Assembly (NCBI GenBank): GCA_964654015.1
Contig: CAZZHQ010000002.1
Span: 1-64,000, forward strand
Direction: 5' to 3'
Origin: JAUUZT01 sp964654015
GTDB lineage: Bacteria; Chloroflexota; Dehalococcoidia; GIF9; AB-539-J10
Length of the DNA stretch: 64,000 nt
In this document: in pieces, positions 35,431-43,818 of the stretch
Layout of the letters: each line of letters begins with the position of its first letter
Position numbering within the stretch: position 1 is the stretch's first letter
Made by a program: the position numbers and the translations under genes
The notes under the pieces: generated by a model
What the model was told of the DNA's origin: nothing
Databases searched by the model: none
What the model saw: the letters and a program-made list of their open reading frames with translations, nothing else

Positions 35431-36630
35431 CTAGCCTGATTCATTTTCCATGCCTTTAAATCTTGAAAAACATAAGGCATCGATTGGCATTGAAGTCTTG
35501 TTTTCTGTTATTAATTCCGATATGAATTTACCTGTTAGAGGAGCAAGTGTAACTCCTTTTCCGGCATGCCCCGTAGCTATAAGGAAACCCGAAAGATTAT
35601 CTACTTTACTTATAATCGGGTGGTCATCCGCGTAACAGAACGGTCTAAATCCGGCATATGTTCTAATACAATTGACCTCTTTATATTTGTGCAGGAATTT
35701 AATCATCCTTTTTGCCAGATAACTTGTTGCCTCCATTGTTCCCTGATTATTATAACCGGCAAAATCACGACTACTTCCTATGGTCCAGGTTCCGGTATTT
35801 TTTTGGACATAGTTTCCTGCTACTCCCAGTCTCGTCCTCAGATCTGTAGATTTTGCTGCTGCCTCAGCATTAAATGCTATCGATAAATAATCGGCGTCAC
35901 AAATATACTTCCACCTTTCATTGAAAGGAAGTGGTTCTGTCACTATAATTTGCCCCCGTTGTGGCTTGACTGGAATAGTGAGGCCCACCATTTGCCCGAT
36001 TTCTGGAGACCAGGCGCCGGCGGCAGTTACAATATAATCAGTAGTTATTCTCCCTTTGTCAGTAACAACTGCTGTTATCCTGTTTTCTTTTATCTCGATT
36101 TTATAAATATTTGTAGCAAGAAGAAATTCCGCCCCCATTTTTCTGGCGGCGTATGCGAATCCATGAGTCACCTTGAATGGATTTACTGTTCCACTCTCCC
36201 ATTCTTCTATTCCCGCAACTACATCATCTCCGATGACAGGTTCCAGTTTCCTGATCTCGTCTCCTTCCAGTATACGGATGTTTACTCCTTTTTCTTGCAT
36301 CTTCTGGGCATGCTTTTCAAAATGTGGACGTTGCTTTTCGTCAACGCTACATATCAGTAATCCAGTCTGTTCATAGTCAACATCATATCCGATTTCCTGG
36401 GATAAAGATTTATACAACCTGGCACTTTCCCTTATTAGACCAAGCAATGGTGATTCAGGTAGAGAAAGTGCGACAGGAACTCCGCCCTGGTTGGAGCCTG
36501 AGGCTCCAAGACATAGTCCTTCCCTTTTTTCTATTAAAGTTACCTTTGCGCCCCTTTTTGCCAGATGGTAGGCTACCGAGCACCCAATGACTCCTCCTCC
36601 GATAACTACTACATCTGCTGCTTTGTTCAA
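35431..36630 (-). CDS. DAO-family FAD-dependent dehydrogenase, substrate-oxidising subunit (proline/amino-acid type)
   Basis: 399 residues. FAD motif VVVIGGGVIGCSVAYHLAKRG at residue 7; the DAO fold continues with GASGSNQGG, VDYEQTGLLI, GTVNPFKVTHGFAYAARKMG, VTAAGAW and the C-terminal GFRPFCYADDHPIISKV and ATGHAGKGVTLAP. Relatives oxidise proline, hydroxyproline, sarcosine or glycine. With its three partner genes it matches the four-subunit dye-linked L-proline dehydrogenase and the HcnABC/Oox layouts; which substrate is used cannot be read. Its ATG overlaps the stop of the upstream BFD gene (4 bp). Confidence 0.85.
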   Translation of the reverse strand: MNKAADVVVIGGGVIGCSVAYHLAKRGAKVTLIEKREGLCLGASGSNQGGVPVALSLPESPLLGLIRESARLYKSLSQEIGYDVDYEQTGLLICSVDEKQRPHFEKHAQKMQEKGVNIRILEGDEIRKLEPVIGDDVVAGIEEWESGTVNPFKVTHGFAYAARKMGAEFLLATNIYKIEIKENRITAVVTDKGRITTDYIVTAAGAWSPEIGQMVGLTIPVKPQRGQIIVTEPLPFNERWKYICDADYLSIAFNAEAAAKSTDLRTRLGVAGNYVQKNTGTWTIGSSRDFAGYNNQGTMEATSYLAKRMIKFLHKYKEVNCIRTYAGFRPFCYADDHPIISKVDNLSGFLIATGHAGKGVTLAPLTGKFISELITENKTSMPIDALCFSRFKGMENESG

Positions 36631-36902
36631 CTCTCGTTTCCTTTTTCTTGAGCCAGAGCCTCCAGTTTAATTGGTTTTGTAGGAGGGCGACTGCTTAGTG
36701 GCTGGACATGGTTCATCCCCCTGTTCGTTTCTTGCGCCATTATTCTTCTTATTAAAGGCTCACAGGACCTCCCCTGGCATAAACCCATCCCCGCGCCTGT
36801 TAATCTTTTAACTTCGTCTACCGACCGGAGGTCGAATTGCCTGATAGCATCTCGTATCTCTTGCTCAGTAACCTCTTCGCACCTGCAGATAATATTGTCC
36901 AT
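36627..36902 (-). CDS. BFD-type (2Fe-2S)-binding subunit
   Basis: 91 residues. The four-cysteine BFD motif is complete: MDNIICRCEEVTEQEI (C-x-C) and GMGLCQGRSC (C-x4-C), about residues 6-49, followed by a polar tail. In related complexes this domain is the gamma subunit or is fused to the FAD/NAD subunit. First gene of the minus-strand operon. Its promoter should lie in 36903-37157, shared with the divergent isomerase gene, but no clear boxes stand out. Confidence 0.85.
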   Translation of the reverse strand: MDNIICRCEEVTEQEIRDAIRQFDLRSVDEVKRLTGAGMGLCQGRSCEPLIRRIMAQETNRGMNHVQPLSSRPPTKPIKLEALAQEKGNES

Positions 36903-37157
36903 CTTCCAGTTGCTCGCTCCTTACTATTGTTCTTGATTGAAAATTTATCACGGTTACAGTATCCGATACATGCCCTCTCTGTAAAGACCAATAATGGTTC
37001 TGGATTATTGTTTCTAATAAAACAGGTATTGCTTTTGTATTTCAGTCTCCGTGATAGATTGTTATTCCAACTTATTCTCTGCTGTTTCATGTTTTTATCA
37101 GACAGTGTAAAATCCCTCAATAAGAGGTGTTGAATCAATGGCAATAAGGAGGAGAGG

Positions 37158-38207
37158 ATGTCTCAGATTAAAGGACCTGCACTTTTCCTGTCTCAGTTTG
37201 TTGGTAACGAACCCCCTTTTAACACGCTGGAAGGAATAACCGCGTGGGCAAAATCCCTGGGATACCTGGGAGTGCAGATTCCAGCTCCAGTAAAACAGCT
37301 TATGGATCTGGATAAGGCAGCGGAATCCAAAGATTACTGCGATGAACTGAAAGGCAGTTGCCACGAGCTTGTTATCACGGAACTGGCTGCCCAGCGCTAC
37401 GGGCAGCTTGTCGCTGTTCATCCTGCCTATAACGAAGTGATGGATAATTTTGCTTCTCCACACGTCAGAGGTAATCCCCCAAAACGCTCAGAATGGGCAA
37501 TAGAGCAGTTGAAGAAGACAATAAAGGCATCCCGAAACATGGGCTTAACTGTGGTTCCTACTTTCAGTGGTTCGCTGCTCTGGCCTTATCTCTATCCCTA
37601 TCCTCCGAGACCCGATGGACTGGTTGAACTGGCCTTTCAGGAACTGGCAAAACGATGGAAGCCTGTTCTTGATTACGCCGAGGAAAATGGAGTTGACCTC
37701 GCTTATGAAGTTCATCCTAATGAAGATGTTCATGACGGTATCACCTTTGAGAGATTTCTCCAGGCGAGCGGAAATCACAGGAGGGTTAACATATTGTACG
37801 ACCCCTCTCATCTCTTGTTGCAATGCCTGGATTACGTCGGTTATATAACCTGTTACGGCGACTATATTAAGGCTTTTCACGTGAAAGATGCAGAGTTCCG
37901 ACCATCTCCCCGGAGTGGGGTCTATGGTGGCTACCAGGAATGGAAAGACCGCCCCGGACGTTTCAGGAGCCTCGGCGACGGACAGGTTGATTTCAAACAG
38001 ATTTTTAGCAAACTCACAGAGATTGGTTTTAGCTCCTGGGCAGTACTGGAATGGGAATGCTGCATAAAGTCGTCGGAACAGGGGGCACGTGAAGGAGCCG
38101 AATTCATCAACTCCATGTTGATAGACAGTACGGAAAGGGCGTTTGATGATTTTGCAAGAGGCAAGGCAAGCCTCGAAACGAATAAACGAATGCTGGGAAT
38201 GGAGTAA
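37158..38207 (+). CDS. Sugar phosphate isomerase/epimerase-like TIM-barrel protein
   Basis: 349 residues; AAGGAGGAGAGG directly before ATG 37158. AP_endonuc_2 (xylose-isomerase-like) barrel with metal-site residues visible in LAYEVHPNEDV (about 195), ILYDPSHLLLQ (about 216), AFHVKDAEF (about 241) and VLEWECC (about 295). GYQEWKDRPGRFRSLGDGQVDF is typical of inositol- and sugar-catabolic members. The next gene, a Gfo/Idh/MocA oxidoreductase, starts 5 bp downstream; the two types are commonly paired in oxidation-isomerisation routes for sugars or cyclitols. Confidence 0.85.
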   Translation: MSQIKGPALFLSQFVGNEPPFNTLEGITAWAKSLGYLGVQIPAPVKQLMDLDKAAESKDYCDELKGSCHELVITELAAQRYGQLVAVHPAYNEVMDNFASPHVRGNPPKRSEWAIEQLKKTIKASRNMGLTVVPTFSGSLLWPYLYPYPPRPDGLVELAFQELAKRWKPVLDYAEENGVDLAYEVHPNEDVHDGITFERFLQASGNHRRVNILYDPSHLLLQCLDYVGYITCYGDYIKAFHVKDAEFRPSPRSGVYGGYQEWKDRPGRFRSLGDGQVDFKQIFSKLTEIGFSSWAVLEWECCIKSSEQGAREGAEFINSMLIDSTERAFDDFARGKASLETNKRMLGME

Positions 38208-38212
38208 AACGA

Positions 38213-39394
38213 ATGGAAAGCCGAAAACTACGTGGTGGAATGGTAGGCGGTGGTAGGGGCTCAAAGATTGGGGCTGTACATCGCATGGCAGCAACGATAG
38301 ACGGGCAGGCTGAGATTGTGGCAGGGGTCTTCTCTTCAAACCCTGAAAAATCGAGGAGCTTTGCGGAAGAACTATACCTGGATTCTTCCCGGGCATATTC
38401 GAATTATCGGGAGATGGCGGAAAAGGAGAGTGCCCTCCCTGCCGGGGAGAGGATTGATTTTGTCTCCATAGCAACGCCCAATGCATCTCATTTCGATAAT
38501 GCCAGGACCTTTCTGGAGGCAGGGTTCAATGTCATCTGTGACAAGCCTATGACCTGCAGGCTGGCGGAGGCGCAGGAGTTAAAAGCAATGGTTGCTAGCT
38601 CGGGAAAAGTTTTTGCCCTGACCTATACTTATACTGGTTATCCCATGGTTAAACATGCCCGTTATATGATTCAGCAGGGACTGCTTGGTAAAATCGTTAA
38701 GGTGGTAGCGGCATATCGCCAGACATGGGTGGCGAGGCTTCTTCAGTCAGAGGATAGTTCGCTGGATATCTGGCGTCTTGACCCCAACAAAGCGGGGATT
38801 TCCTGTTGCATAGCCGATATTGGAATTCATGCGGAAAACCTGGTTCATTATGTAACGGGTCTGGAAATTGAAGAACTTTGTGCTGATTTATCCAGCTTTG
38901 TGCCGGGAAATTTGCTGGACAATGACGCCAGCATTTTGCTGCATTATAAGGGGGGAAGCAAGGGGGTTATGCATGTTTCTCAGGTATATGCAGGTGAGGA
39001 GAATAATCTAAGTATCCAGGTTTACGGAACAAAACAGAGCCTGTCCTGGAACCAGGAGAATCCAGATTACCTGGTATGCAAGACACTGGATGGATACTCA
39101 AGCACTTATACAAAAGGTTCCAGAGGAAGCAGGGTTATATGTGATGAGGCGCGTAATGCCAGTCGTTTGGCTCTGGGTCATCCCGAGGGATTCATTGAGG
39201 CATTTGCCAATATCTACCTTGGGGCTTTTAATGATATTCGAGCGCAACTGGCAAATCAGCCAATTCTTGCTGGTGACTACCCCACCATCGATGACGGAGT
39301 GAACAGTATGGCTTTTGTTGAAACCGTGGTTGCCAGTGCAAAGTCCGATGAGAAATGGGTCAGGATGAAAGGTGACGGTGCCGTTGGTCGTTAA
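38213..39394 (+). CDS. Gfo/Idh/MocA-family oxidoreductase
   Basis: 393 residues. The N-terminal Rossmann domain (MVGGGRGSKIGAVHRMAA at residue 9), FVSIATPNASHFDNARTFL and VICDKPMT (the family's EKP, here DKP) are followed by the C-terminal alpha/beta domain with CCIADIGIHAENLVHYVTG (catalytic-type Asp-x3-His). NAD(P)-dependent oxidation of a sugar or cyclitol hydroxyl is expected. Almost contiguous with the isomerase upstream, so co-transcribed. Confidence 0.85.
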   Translation: MESRKLRGGMVGGGRGSKIGAVHRMAATIDGQAEIVAGVFSSNPEKSRSFAEELYLDSSRAYSNYREMAEKESALPAGERIDFVSIATPNASHFDNARTFLEAGFNVICDKPMTCRLAEAQELKAMVASSGKVFALTYTYTGYPMVKHARYMIQQGLLGKIVKVVAAYRQTWVARLLQSEDSSLDIWRLDPNKAGISCCIADIGIHAENLVHYVTGLEIEELCADLSSFVPGNLLDNDASILLHYKGGSKGVMHVSQVYAGEENNLSIQVYGTKQSLSWNQENPDYLVCKTLDGYSSTYTKGSRGSRVICDEARNASRLALGHPEGFIEAFANIYLGAFNDIRAQLANQPILAGDYPTIDDGVNSMAFVETVVASAKSDEKWVRMKGDGAVGR

Positions 39395-39438
39395 TAGTGA
39401 TATGATATTAACAGGACAATTTAATAAGGAAATTAAGA

Positions 39439-39945
39439 ATGAATCTTAAAGCGTTACAAAAAATAAGTTATGGACTGTATATCGTCTGTTCAGTGCAGGG
39501 GGATAAACTGAACGGGCAGATTGCAAACGCGGTTATGCAGGTGTCCTCTGAGCCACCAACTATAGCAATAAGCATAAACAAGCATAATCTCACCCATGAA
39601 TTTATCGCTGGGAGTAAAGTCTTTTCTGTTTCGATTCTGTGCCAGGAAACACCAATGACGTTTATCGGGCGCTTCGGTTTCAGGTCGGGCAGAGAGCTCA
39701 ATAAACTGGAAGGGGTAGATTATTTAACCGGCAGCACGCTGGCTCCAGTCGTTACTGAAAATGCAGTAGCTTATCTGGAGGCAAGGGTAATTCACAAGGT
39801 GGACGTTAATACTCACACCCTGTTTGTTGGAGAGCTTGTTAATGCTGATATTGTTAGCGAGAAAACGTGCATGAGCTATGATTATTATCATGAAGTTAAA
39901 CGCGGTAAGACACCTGTCAATGCGCCGAATTATATAAAACAGTAA
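39439..39945 (+). CDS. Flavin reductase-like (FMN-binding) domain protein
   Basis: 168 residues. Fits the flavin_reduct / DIM6-NTAB split-barrel family: KISYGLYIVCSVQGDKLNGQIANAVMQVSSEPPTI (opening strand with the N-x-A flavin contact), ISINKHNLTHEFIAGSKVFSVSIL and RVIHKVDVNTHTLFVGELV. Often such proteins act on FMN as reductase or electron carrier next to rubredoxin-like partners. AATAAGGAAATTAAG before ATG is a weak ribosome binding site. Confidence 0.82.
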   Translation: MNLKALQKISYGLYIVCSVQGDKLNGQIANAVMQVSSEPPTIAISINKHNLTHEFIAGSKVFSVSILCQETPMTFIGRFGFRSGRELNKLEGVDYLTGSTLAPVVTENAVAYLEARVIHKVDVNTHTLFVGELVNADIVSEKTCMSYDYYHEVKRGKTPVNAPNYIKQ

Positions 39946-39959
39946 AGGAAGGTATATAA

Positions 39960-40220
39960 ATGTCTAGTAGAAAGAGTTTTACGACTGAAGAGGCAAAAGA
40001 AATAGGTGAAAAACTGGGAATTGATTGGAGCAGATTTGATGTCGAGCAGTACCGGATGGGACTTGATATAGAGCTTGAACACGGTAAAATCGACCCACAT
40101 ACCAATGTCACCGGTGACGACCCGATACTGACCGGTAAGATAGCCCTGGCTCATCTTAATGAGATAACAGATTATTACACCAGGCTTGCCGAGATGGAAG
40201 AGGAAGCTGAAGGGAAGTAG
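39960..40220 (+). CDS. DUF5661 family protein
   Basis: 86 residues; AAGGAAGG precedes ATG 39960 and the gap from the flavin reductase is 14 bp. The family pattern is clear: FTTEEAKEIGEKLGIDW, FDVEQYRMGLDIELEHG, DDPILTGKIALAHLNE and DYYTRLAEMEEEAEG. Helical, acidic, cytoplasmic. No function is established for the family. Confidence 0.8.
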   Translation: MSSRKSFTTEEAKEIGEKLGIDWSRFDVEQYRMGLDIELEHGKIDPHTNVTGDDPILTGKIALAHLNEITDYYTRLAEMEEEAEGK

Positions 40221-40483
40221 AATCTATTGCCCGCTGAGGCAGGAACGACTACGTGATTCAGGGGTAGTCTGGCCTGTGTCTTTGCTTGTAAATCAAACAA
40301 GGAACATAAACTCGGGTAGTGCCGCAGGGTTTCAGTCGGTATTTCTCATTATCTGAGGCATGGCTTAGTATCACAGGGATTATTTCAAGTCTATTGCTGG
40401 CTGATTTTCGGGGCTACCCGTGAGCTTTGAGTGCTATGATATACCGCAATAGCGATTTATGGAGGAGGCAACAAGGAGGAAAA

Positions 40484-41695
40484 ATGCCAGAAGAAGATAT
40501 AAAGAGCAGACAACTTGAGAGTGGCACGATTGATTCTGCGGAGCGACTTGTTTCCATTGTTAAATGTACAAGGACTGATGATCCGGACAGCGTTCTCGAG
40601 GCGACACTGGAATCACTTAACCTGATTGGTGGGCTGGAATTGCTGATTAGCCCCGGAGATACTGTACTGCTGAAACCAAACGTGCTCTGTCCTTTTAACT
40701 ATAGGACAGGCGCCGTAACCAATCCTCATCTGGTGAGGGCGATGTGCCGCCTGGCACGGGCCGCGGGTGCTAAAAAGGTCATCATAGCGGAGAGTGCCGC
40801 CATTGGATTCGATGATACCATGGAGGCGTTTGCCGGAAGTGGTATCGCAGCGGTTGCCAGGGAAGAAAAGGCTGAGCTGGTAGACCTGCTGGATACTCCT
40901 ATCCTCTGCATGGGAATACCCAATGGTATAGTATTAAGGAGGCTGCAAGTACCAGAGATAGTTATGCAGGCCGACGTGCTGATTAACCTGCCAGTGATGA
41001 AGACGCATGATGTTTTCCCTGCGACGCTGGGGCTTAAGAATATGAAAGGCGTGCTTCGTCAACAGGATAAGAAAAAATTTCACCGCTGGGGACTGGCTCA
41101 AGCCATCGTGGATTTAAACAAGCTGGTGTTGCCACAGCTTACGGTCATTGATGGGACGGTGGCTATGGAAGGCATAGGGCCAGTATATGGCACGCCTGTT
41201 AATCTTGGGGTTATTGTTTCTTCCTTTGATACTGTTTCTGCTGACGCAGTAGCTGCTACAGTGATGGGTATTGACCCCATGGAAATTGAATATATTAAAC
41301 TTGCTGCCGAGCAGGGACTGGGATGCGCTGATTTGTCCCAAATCCAGGTGCGGGGTTCCTCTATAGACGATGTTAAAAAGGAGTTTAAGACCACACGGGT
41401 TGACTTCGATTCATACAGGGAGCAGGGGTTTTGGATCCATGAATCAGGTGCCTGTAGTGGTTGCCATCATTTTATGGAAAGCTTGCTAACCTTTCATATG
41501 AAAGAGAACTTGGATTTGCTGAAAGGGTATACGATAATATTTGGACAGACAGTCACGCCTCCGGAGAAGATTGAAGGCGAGCTTCTCTCCTTTGGCTCCT
41601 GCACCAGGAGATACAGGAACCAGGGAGGATATATCGCTGGCTGCCCTCCTCATGGCCTGGATGTAGTTGAGTATCTCAGGGCAAGAAAAAGATGA
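40484..41695 (+). CDS. DUF362 domain protein
   Basis: The start is ATG 40484 (MPEEDIKSRQ), 4 nt after AAGGAGG; the open frame extends upstream to 40427. 403 residues. The DUF362 core is visible: VLLKPNVLCPFNYRTGAVTN, GAKKVIIAESAA, ADVLINLPVMKTHDV, LGLKNMKGVLRQQDKKKFHR and DAVAATVMGIDP. Instead of the ferredoxin domain of some relatives, the C-terminus has cysteines in GACSGCHHFM, FGSCTRRY and AGCPPHG that may hold a metal or cluster. Role unknown; the family occurs beside redox and radical enzymes in anaerobes. 40221-40483 shows no gene. Confidence 0.8.
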   Translation: MPEEDIKSRQLESGTIDSAERLVSIVKCTRTDDPDSVLEATLESLNLIGGLELLISPGDTVLLKPNVLCPFNYRTGAVTNPHLVRAMCRLARAAGAKKVIIAESAAIGFDDTMEAFAGSGIAAVAREEKAELVDLLDTPILCMGIPNGIVLRRLQVPEIVMQADVLINLPVMKTHDVFPATLGLKNMKGVLRQQDKKKFHRWGLAQAIVDLNKLVLPQLTVIDGTVAMEGIGPVYGTPVNLGVIVSSFDTVSADAVAATVMGIDPMEIEYIKLAAEQGLGCADLSQIQVRGSSIDDVKKEFKTTRVDFDSYREQGFWIHESGACSGCHHFMESLLTFHMKENLDLLKGYTIIFGQTVTPPEKIEGELLSFGSCTRRYRNQGGYIAGCPPHGLDVVEYLRARKR

Positions 41696-41831
41696 CTTTA
41701 AGTCGATACGTGGGATTAAGCCCGATGGATATCCATAGAGCCGTCTATGCGAAGGATGCTGCTGGTACAGGATAATAAATAGTTCTAACGGTAGTCAGGA
41801 ATGCTATAATCAGTAGTGGCAGGTAGATATC

Positions 41832-42251
41832 ATGTTTATAACGATTAAGGCGAAAACACTTGGCAGGTATATGTTAATACCATCTATCCTGATTATGATT
41901 GGCTGTATAGCGTTTATGTATTTCTTGATTTCCAGGATAATAACTACTGGTGAATATATTAGCTGGACAGCCCTGTCGACACCGGTTGCCGTTATAGTTA
42001 TTTCTTTCTCAGTGTTCACTCTATACACCAGCATTCGCTATATCAGGAGCAGGCCTTTCAGGCAGAATAGAATACTGGGCTATATATTAATAGGCAGCAG
42101 TCTCCTCTTTTTACTTAGTAGTTCCTCAATAGTTATTTTCAATAATATTACCGGGGTTAACCCTGGTGGATGGCTACATCCTGTGATAGGATTTATTGCC
42201 GGGGCATATCTAAGTCTATTAGGGGCAGGTCTCATATCTGACAACAAGTAA
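41832..42251 (+). CDS. Four-helix membrane protein of unknown function
   Basis: 139 residues. Four hydrophobic helices (IPSILIMIGCIAFMYFLIS; LSTPVAVIVISFSVFTLYT; ILGYILIGSSLLFLLS; VIGFIAGAYLSLLGAGLI) with short polar loops and a positively charged loop (IRSRPFRQNR). Inner-membrane location expected. No family recognised. ATG 41832 has a weak upstream GGCAGGTAG. Its 3' end overlaps the Lnt-like remnant in another frame. Confidence 0.65.
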   Translation: MFITIKAKTLGRYMLIPSILIMIGCIAFMYFLISRIITTGEYISWTALSTPVAVIVISFSVFTLYTSIRYIRSRPFRQNRILGYILIGSSLLFLLSSSSIVIFNNITGVNPGGWLHPVIGFIAGAYLSLLGAGLISDNK

Positions 42252-42450
42252 TGTTGCTGGATATGCTACTAGATTAGTTACTGCCAGGAGTGGCATTAAC
42301 ACACGCCGGGTGATTTTGGGAAAAACTTTCACTACTGAAGGGCAGACGGTGTATACACGTCTCGGCGACTGGTTTGCTATAGCTATCTCAGTGATGTTCG
42401 GAACGACTATTATCATTGCCATCTTTTCGATCATGCGTGGGCGGGATTGA
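42220..42450 (+). pseudogene. C-terminal remnant resembling apolipoprotein N-acyltransferase / nitrilase-fold protein
   Basis: An open frame without a start codon reads SYLTTSNVAGYATRL, then KTFTTEGQTVYTRLGDWF, a hydrophobic helix (AIAISVMFGTTIIIAIF) and SIMRGRD, stop at 42448-42450. TTSN... and the T-x-Y-x-R-x-GDWF motif followed by a membrane helix are how Lnt-type acyltransferases end. The remaining part of the gene is missing. Family call is from motif resemblance only. Confidence 0.45.
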
Positions 42451-42561
42451 ACTATCTGTTACTAAAGGCCAAGTGTCTTTCGTGACAGAGCCAGAGTGGG
42501 CTGGGTTTCAATGACATGACAAAGCTGCCCGTGGCCGGGATCGTAGTACCAGTTGTTTGCA

Positions 42562-43818
42562 TCAATCCTCATCCGCTCGTTCCATTCCTGTGGAATAAAT
42601 GGTTAGTAAAAGTTCGGTATCATCAATGAGTCGATAAGTCGGTTTCTTTCCGGAGAGTTTTTCACTCTCATTTAAAATTATTGGAACACCATCGCCCCGC
42701 TTTTCCATATAGAAACTACGGCCCACACTGCCAACCGTTTCCGCTACTGGTGTTTCCGCAAGCAGGCTAGTGATCAGTTCGTTGCGGGTTACCTGGCGCA
42801 GGGCTATGCTTTCAATGGTGACGGTATTCGGAAGAGCGCCTGGTGAGTAGATTTCCAGCCGATCATCAAACATGAAGAACCTGATCTTTGATCCAGAAAT
42901 CGAGTAATCACGATGAGCAACGGCATTTACGACTGCTTCAAAAACAGCTCGTTCGCTAAACTGCGGTGTTTCTATCCGATAAGGTTCCTTAGTGGCCATA
43001 ATAGTTTGATTTCTCTTCAGGAATGCCATGACCTGTTTGATTTGCTGATCTAGTGGTCCGTAAATCTTTTGGGCATCAGTTTGGTAATTGGAGTCTTGCC
43101 TTACTCCCCGATAATGTACAGCTTCAATGAAGGCACTGGGTAGAAAGTGCTCCGGATGTTCACAGCAAAGCAATACACCAGCTACTGAGGCACGGACAGT
43201 TCCCCCTTCCTCTTTTGATAGCAAATTTCGTTTCAGCAGGACAATCTCCGGGGATTCATCAGATCTCGTGGTGAATTTAGGCCACAATTTATCGGATAAG
43301 TCGCTCATACTTGATTGAGGGACAGGCTGTTCTTCGAATCGAATTAACAGGGTCTGTCTACGTTGTTGAAACAAGCGGGCAAGATATTCAGGGGGCATTT
43401 TCCGTTTAGAACTCCCCTGACGATAGAAGTAACCCCCCATACTTTCATGGACAAACAGACTACGTGGGATCTCCACTTTAAGGACGGGCTGTAGTACTCC
43501 TGTGTTATCAGAAAGCTCAATACGGAAAGCGCGGAATAAGACGGGAGGCTTGATACTTTGTTCGCAAATTTCGAATACATATCGCTCGACTATATCTAAC
43601 TGATCTATAGGTATCCCAACAATTTCTTTGGTTTTGTCATCAACACCAAGCAGAAGAATGCCATCGAAGGTATTTGCAATAGCTGCTATCTCATCGGAAA
43701 GGTCACCACGCGAAGGGCCAGCAATATTTTCGCCTCTGAATCGGACCATCTTGTATTCAAGTGAAGTATCTTCTCCAAGATGTATTTTTCTCAATAGTTC
43801 TTCTATACTGTCAAACAT
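42562..43818 (-). CDS. AlbA_2 / Schlafen-type ATP-binding protein
   Basis: The start is ATG 43818 (MFDSIEELLRK) with GGAGGGACGTC just upstream; the frame extends to 43836. About 418 residues. The N-terminal AlbA_2 domain has EDTSLEYKMVR, DLSDEIAAIANTFDGILLLGVDD; the C-terminal region is the GHKL-like part of such proteins (AVFEAVVNAVAHRDYS, FDDRLEIYSPGALPNTVT). Found as regulators and in defence islands. The start overlaps the trlF stop by 8 bp, so the two are translated together. Confidence 0.8.
   Translation of the reverse strand: MFDSIEELLRKIHLGEDTSLEYKMVRFRGENIAGPSRGDLSDEIAAIANTFDGILLLGVDDKTKEIVGIPIDQLDIVERYVFEICEQSIKPPVLFRAFRIELSDNTGVLQPVLKVEIPRSLFVHESMGGYFYRQGSSKRKMPPEYLARLFQQRRQTLLIRFEEQPVPQSSMSDLSDKLWPKFTTRSDESPEIVLLKRNLLSKEEGGTVRASVAGVLLCCEHPEHFLPSAFIEAVHYRGVRQDSNYQTDAQKIYGPLDQQIKQVMAFLKRNQTIMATKEPYRIETPQFSERAVFEAVVNAVAHRDYSISGSKIRFFMFDDRLEIYSPGALPNTVTIESIALRQVTRNELITSLLAETPVAETVGSVGRSFYMEKRGDGVPIILNESEKLSGKKPTYRLIDDTELLLTIYSTGMERADED

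Noticed and set aside
37545..38486. 313-residue open frame on the minus strand
   Set aside because: Overlaps two well-recognised genes on the other strand, and its composition is not protein-like.
42220..42450. Reading the remnant as a complete small membrane protein
   Set aside because: No start codon in frame after the upstream stops, and the sequence matches only the end of a larger protein type.
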